Assembly: GCA_044448905.1 (NCBI GenBank)
Contig: JBIOHJ010000071.1
Location: forward strand, 1-17,049
Origin: JBIOHJ01 sp044448905
Lineage (GTDB): Bacteria > Bacteroidota > Bacteroidia > AKYH767-A > OLB10
Length of the DNA stretch: 17,049 nt
Direction: 5' to 3'
In this document: positions 14,444 to 17,049 of the stretch, one piece after another
How the letters are laid out: every line of letters begins with the position of its first letter
Numbering within the stretch: position 1 is the first letter of the stretch
Notes under the pieces: model-generated
Database searches by the model: none
Told to the model about the DNA's origin: nothing
The model's input: the letters and a program-made list of their open reading frames with translations, nothing else
Position numbers and translations under genes: made by a program

Positions 14444-14451
14444 CGAAGATA
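14444..14451 (-). promoter_or_regulatory. Possible -7 box for the sugar-nucleotide operon
   Basis: Read on the minus strand, TATCTTCG matches five of the six fixed positions of TAnnTTTG (C replaces one T) and lies 18 nt before the ATG of the first operon gene. A TTTG occurs further upstream, but 25 nt away, longer than the usual spacing. AGAGG immediately precedes the ATG. This is the only candidate operon promoter seen. Confidence 0.35.
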
Positions 14452-14456
14452 ACGAT

Positions 14457-14470
14457 TTAGGAGTTTGGAT
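14457..14470. repeat. Short heptanucleotide repeat (TTAGGAG-TTTGGAT) in a divergent gap
   Basis: Two 7-nt units similar to the rmlB-internal array at 6416-6443. They lie just upstream of the candidate operon -7 box, between the divergent aminotransferase and barrel genes. Confidence 0.35.
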
Positions 14471-14525
14471 TTGATGCAAACACTATTCCTAAACTTAAAA
14501 ATATAAAACTCCTTAATTTCTTTAA

Positions 14526-14556
14526 TTTGGCAGCCTTTTGATGTTTAGAAATTTTG
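14526..14556 (+). promoter_or_regulatory. Possible Bacteroidota promoter for the barrel-protein gene
   Basis: TTTG at 14526-14529 is followed after 19 nt by AAATTTTG at 14549-14556, which matches five of six fixed positions of TAnnTTTG. The spacing fits the -33/-7 arrangement, and the ATG at 14578 lies 21 nt downstream. It probably also drives kdtA. Confidence 0.35.
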
Positions 14557-14577
14557 CTTTAATACAACTTGAAATTG

Positions 14578-15336
14578 ATGAGAAAAAAATATACCGGCAT
14601 TCTGACTGTAATTTTTTTACTTGCCGGTTTAGAAACAAATGCCCAAAGCAACATCCGTGACAGTAGTATTGCCATGCACATAGTGAGCATTGGCTATACT
14701 ATCCAGTTGCCTGCTGGCGATTTGGCTGACCGGTTTGGGTTTAATTCGATGGTGGGTGGCAGTTATTCATATAAACTTAAAAACAAATGGGTTTTGTCGC
14801 TCAATGGCGGGTTTATTTTCGGAGATCAGATTAAAGAAGACTCCATATTAAATAACCTAGCGAATGAAGATGGTTTAATTCTGGGCAATGATGGTAATTT
14901 TGCCACCATAAATTTATATGAACGCGGATTTCATTTTTCATTAACAGCTGGAAAACTGTTTTCATTTAGAAAGCCAAACCCCAATACCGGAATCTTGATA
15001 CAGGCAGGGCCATCTTTCCTGCAGCATAAAATACGAATCGAAACTTCGGATGGTGTGCCACAGTTGAATAGTGAATATAAAAAAGGATACGACCGCCTTA
15101 CTAATGGCATGGGACTAAACGAATCGGTAACCTATGTGTATTTCGGAAACAAATACCTGATTAATTTTTATTTCGGTTTTGATTTTATACAGTCCTTTAC
15201 AAAAAACAGGCGCGATTATAATTTTGATACTATGAGCAAAGATGATAAGAACCGGGTAGACCTTTTATTTGGATTTAAGGCAGGATGGATGCTGCCGTTA
15301 TATCGAAAAGCCCCTCAGAAATTTTATTATTATTAA
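14578..15336 (+). CDS. Secreted outer-membrane beta-barrel-like protein of unknown function
   Basis: I do not recognise a named family. The ATG at 14578 gives 252 residues starting with a clear signal peptide: basic MRKKY, hydrophobic ILTVIFLLAGL, and a probable cleavage after A22 (TNA|QS). An in-frame TTG at 14569 would add three residues and is less likely. The mature protein has alternating hydrophobic strands (for example VVGGSYSYKL-like, WVLSLNGGFIFG, FHFSLTAGKLFSF, LIQAGPSFLQH, YLINFYFGFDF, LLFGFKAGWMLPL), and ends in FYYY; an aromatic C-terminus is typical of outer-membrane barrels. It lies 45 nt before kdtA on the same strand, suggesting a link to lipopolysaccharide or the outer membrane. 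A role cannot be read from sequence. Confidence 0.7.
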   Translation: MRKKYTGILTVIFLLAGLETNAQSNIRDSSIAMHIVSIGYTIQLPAGDLADRFGFNSMVGGSYSYKLKNKWVLSLNGGFIFGDQIKEDSILNNLANEDGLILGNDGNFATINLYERGFHFSLTAGKLFSFRKPNPNTGILIQAGPSFLQHKIRIETSDGVPQLNSEYKKGYDRLTNGMGLNESVTYVYFGNKYLINFYFGFDFIQSFTKNRRDYNFDTMSKDDKNRVDLLFGFKAGWMLPLYRKAPQKFYYY

Positions 15337-15357
15337 TTGTAATGGGATAATTTAGAT

Positions 15358-15375
15358 AATTACCCAAATTACCCA
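15358..15375. repeat. 9-nt tandem repeat AATTACCCA x2 before kdtA
   Basis: AATTACCCA occurs twice end to end, followed by ATCCCC up to the kdtA ATG at 15382. An imperfect inverse (TGGGATAATT) lies just upstream at about 15343-15352. The motif resembles the array at 2883-2912. It occupies the normal ribosome-binding-site position of kdtA. Confidence 0.5.
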
Positions 15376-15381
15376 ATCCCC

Positions 15382-16632
15382 ATGAAATGGCTTTATTTTT
15401 TAGGAATTAAAATTTACGGGGCAACAATTTATTGCGCTTCATTCTTCAATCCCAAAGCCAGGTTATGGATAAACGGGAGAAAAAATATTTTCCTGCGGCT
15501 TAGTGAAGCGTTAGAAGGCAAAAAAGAAAAGCGCATCTGGTTTCATTGTTCTTCTTTGGGCGAATTCGAGCAGGGTAAGCCGGTAATGGAAGCCATCAGG
15601 CAGGAATACAGCGGATATAAAATTATTCTTACTTTTTATTCACCCTCCGGGTACGAAATAAGAAAAAATGATGCCGTAGTCGATTACGTTTTTTATTTAC
15701 CAACCGATGGAAAGCACTCCGCTTGTAAGTTTATCAAAATAGTAAATCCCAAAATTGTTTTTTTTGTAAAAAACGATTTCTGGTACTATTATATAAAAGA
15801 GCTGAAAGAGCAAAAAATTCCTTTGTATGTTTTGTCTGCACGATTTCGTCCTTCGCAGGTTTATTTTCTACCCCCTGTTTTGGGAGGAAAATTTTTTCAA
15901 AAGATGTTACGCAGGGTTGCTCATTTTTTTGTACAGGATCAGCAATCGCTCGAATTATTATACAAACACAGCATTCCACAGGTAACGGTAAGTGGCGATA
16001 CGCGTTTTGACCGGGTTTTTCACAATAGTCTCCAGGTTGCCTCATTTCCGGAAATCGAAAAATTTTGCAACAGCAAAAAAATTTTTATTGCAGGAAGTAC
16101 CTGGCCGGCTGATGAAAAAATAATTATTGAATTGATTAATCAGCAAACAGATGAATTCAAGTTCATAATAGCTCCGCATGAAATTAATCAGCATCAAATT
16201 GACAACCTTGTGCAGAATATTTCAAAAAAGACTTTGCGGTATTCTGAACTTACAAACGAAAATGCAGATCAGGTACAGGTACTTGTAATTGATAGTGTGG
16301 GCATCTTGGCTTCTTTATACCGGTATGCCCATGTGGCATATGTGGGAGGAGCATTCGGAAAGGGATTGCATAATATATTGGAGGCTGTTGTATTTGGACT
16401 TCCTGTTTTTTTTGGAAAAAATTACCACTTATTTCCTGAAGCAGTTGAGCTTGTAAAAAACAAAACAGCTTTCAGCATCTCCTTTCAGGGTGAATTACAA
16501 AGTAAACTGGATGAGCTTTTTTCCGATCCCCAGGCGTTTGAACGAATTAAAAAAGCAAATAAAAATTATATTGAAAAAAATAAAGGGGCAACCAGTATTG
16601 TAATGAACTATCTGAAAATGAATTTTAATTGA
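15382..16632 (+). CDS. kdtA: 3-deoxy-D-manno-octulosonic acid (Kdo) transferase
   Basis: KdtA/WaaA (family GT30, GT-B fold) transfers Kdo from CMP-Kdo to the lipid A precursor at the inner face of the cytoplasmic membrane. The N-terminus (LYFLGIKIYGATIYCASFF, residues 4-22) is a hydrophobic anchor. The catalytic-site motif is WFHCSSLGEFEQGKP with E61 as the expected general base. Further markers are LTFYSPSGYE, YLPTDGK, FVKNDFWYYYI, VSGDTRFDRV, FIAGSTWPADE and, in the nucleotide-binding half, GGAFGKGLHNILEAVVFG (H330, N331, E334). The 416-residue length is normal. It follows the barrel-protein gene by 45 nt and is probably cotranscribed with it. Its presence shows a Gram-negative outer membrane with Kdo-containing lipopolysaccharide or lipooligosaccharide. 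Confidence 0.94.
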   Translation: MKWLYFLGIKIYGATIYCASFFNPKARLWINGRKNIFLRLSEALEGKKEKRIWFHCSSLGEFEQGKPVMEAIRQEYSGYKIILTFYSPSGYEIRKNDAVVDYVFYLPTDGKHSACKFIKIVNPKIVFFVKNDFWYYYIKELKEQKIPLYVLSARFRPSQVYFLPPVLGGKFFQKMLRRVAHFFVQDQQSLELLYKHSIPQVTVSGDTRFDRVFHNSLQVASFPEIEKFCNSKKIFIAGSTWPADEKIIIELINQQTDEFKFIIAPHEINQHQIDNLVQNISKKTLRYSELTNENADQVQVLVIDSVGILASLYRYAHVAYVGGAFGKGLHNILEAVVFGLPVFFGKNYHLFPEAVELVKNKTAFSISFQGELQSKLDELFSDPQAFERIKKANKNYIEKNKGATSIVMNYLKMNFN

Positions 16633-16641
16633 ATTCAATTA
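16626..16641. other. 16-bp perfect palindrome at the kdtA 3' end
   Basis: TAATTGAATTCAATTA is its own reverse complement and overlaps the kdtA stop. It lies between two convergent genes. It could form a weak cruciform or act as a bidirectional stop, but it is AT-only apart from two bases and lacks a GC stem, so terminator function is doubtful. Confidence 0.3.
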
Positions 16642-16662
16642 TCGTTCAAGGTAGTTTTAAAT

Positions 16663-17049
16663 TCATTTTACTTCATCATAAAAAATAAGGCGAATGTATT
16701 TTTGATATTTTATAAAAGCATATAACATCACTACCATAAGACAAAAACACCACACTGACGCACCGAAACTAACCAATAAAAAGAGTGAAATTTTTGAATG
16801 GTGATCTGGCAGCGCCTGTTTTACTACAGTTATAGTTTCGAGGGGTTCTTTGTCAAGTGTTTTGAGGATAATTTCGAAAAACTGCCTCGTTTTAATCATT
16901 TCATCTCTTTTATTTTTTATGCTGTTTGAAAGATCAAGCAGTGCATACTTAAGATTTTCGACCTGAACTTTATTTTTTTCTAATGAACCAATTAAGCCAC
17001 CAAAATTTGAAATCAAAACACTCATTTTATCCTGGCTTTGTTCAAGATC
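16663..17049 (-). CDS. Coiled-coil protein with C-terminal membrane segment (partial, 5' end outside window)
   Basis: No family recognised. The frame is open to the window edge: eight codons (DLEQSQDK) precede the ATG at 17025, so the gene may begin beyond the right end and that methionine may be internal. The visible 128 residues begin with a polar, helix-forming stretch with heptad-like spacing of hydrophobic residues (LIGSLEKNKVQVENLKYALL and beyond), suggesting a coiled coil. One strong membrane segment follows (ISLFLLVSFGASVWCFCLMVVMLYAFI in two halves, about residues 79-105 counted from the ATG), then a short basic tail, KYQKYIRLIFYDEVK. The topology is a C-terminal membrane anchor. It is convergent with kdtA, 30 nt away. 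Tail-anchored accessory proteins of conjugation or mobilisation loci can look like this, but nothing visible supports that here. Confidence 0.6.
   Translation of the reverse strand, partial: DLEQSQDKMSVLISNFGGLIGSLEKNKVQVENLKYALLDLSNSIKNKRDEMIKTRQFFEIILKTLDKEPLETITVVKQALPDHHSKISLFLLVSFGASVWCFCLMVVMLYAFIKYQKYIRLIFYDEVK

Noticed and set aside
15734..16045. 103-codon minus-strand open frame
   Set aside because: Antisense to kdtA; no recognisable protein features.

Overview
The window looks like chromosomal DNA of a Bacteroidota species. It is AT-rich, purine-rich ribosome binding sites are weak or absent, and there is a clean Bacteroidota -7 box (TAnnTTTG) in front of the bacilliredoxin gene. 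The proteins also fit: a short TruB, a bacilliredoxin, an N-terminally anchored KdtA and an outer-membrane barrel ending in aromatic residues. No RNA gene, insertion sequence, phage gene or CRISPR array was seen.

Layout. Positions 1-1016 hold the 3' end of uppP, overlapping truB by 4 nt. A membrane fatty-acid desaturase follows (1106-2170, + strand). It converges on a two-gene minus-strand signalling pair: a small PAS protein (3269-2910) followed by a stand-alone receiver-domain protein (2777-2331). A bacilliredoxin (3529-3945, +) ends 11 nt from the end of a large minus-strand operon.

That operon runs from 14425 down to 3957, ten genes with gaps of 1-77 nt. Nine make or interconvert nucleotide sugars. 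The tenth, last in transcription order, is a PHP-type phosphotyrosine phosphatase of the CpsB/YwqE kind. In order the genes are: DegT-type sugar aminotransferase, UDP-glucose 6-dehydrogenase, UDP-glucuronate decarboxylase, WbpD-type acetyltransferase, WbpB-type oxidoreductase, WbpO/TviB/WbpA-type UDP-HexNAc dehydrogenase, GalE-type epimerase, RmlB, WbpP-type UDP-HexNAc 4-epimerase, phosphatase. Together they predict UDP-GlcA, UDP-Xyl, UDP-GlcNAc3NAcA (the WbpA/B/E/D route), UDP-Gal, dTDP-4-keto-6-deoxyglucose, and UDP-GalNAc or UDP-GalNAcA. There is no glycosyltransferase, flippase, polymerase or export gene inside the operon, so it is a precursor-only cassette for a capsule, exopolysaccharide or O-antigen assembled elsewhere.

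Divergently from the operon lie a secreted outer-membrane barrel protein of unknown function (14578-15336) and kdtA/waaA (15382-16632), which adds Kdo to lipid A. A minus-strand coiled-coil plus membrane protein runs off the right edge.

No new defence or catalytic system stands out. The most unusual signal is at DNA level. Several gene junctions contain short degenerate tandem repeats with unit lengths of 7, 8, 9 or 21 nt. Similar repeats also lie inside coding sequence: one forms a loop just before the active site of RmlB and another encodes the C-terminal tail of the aminotransferase.
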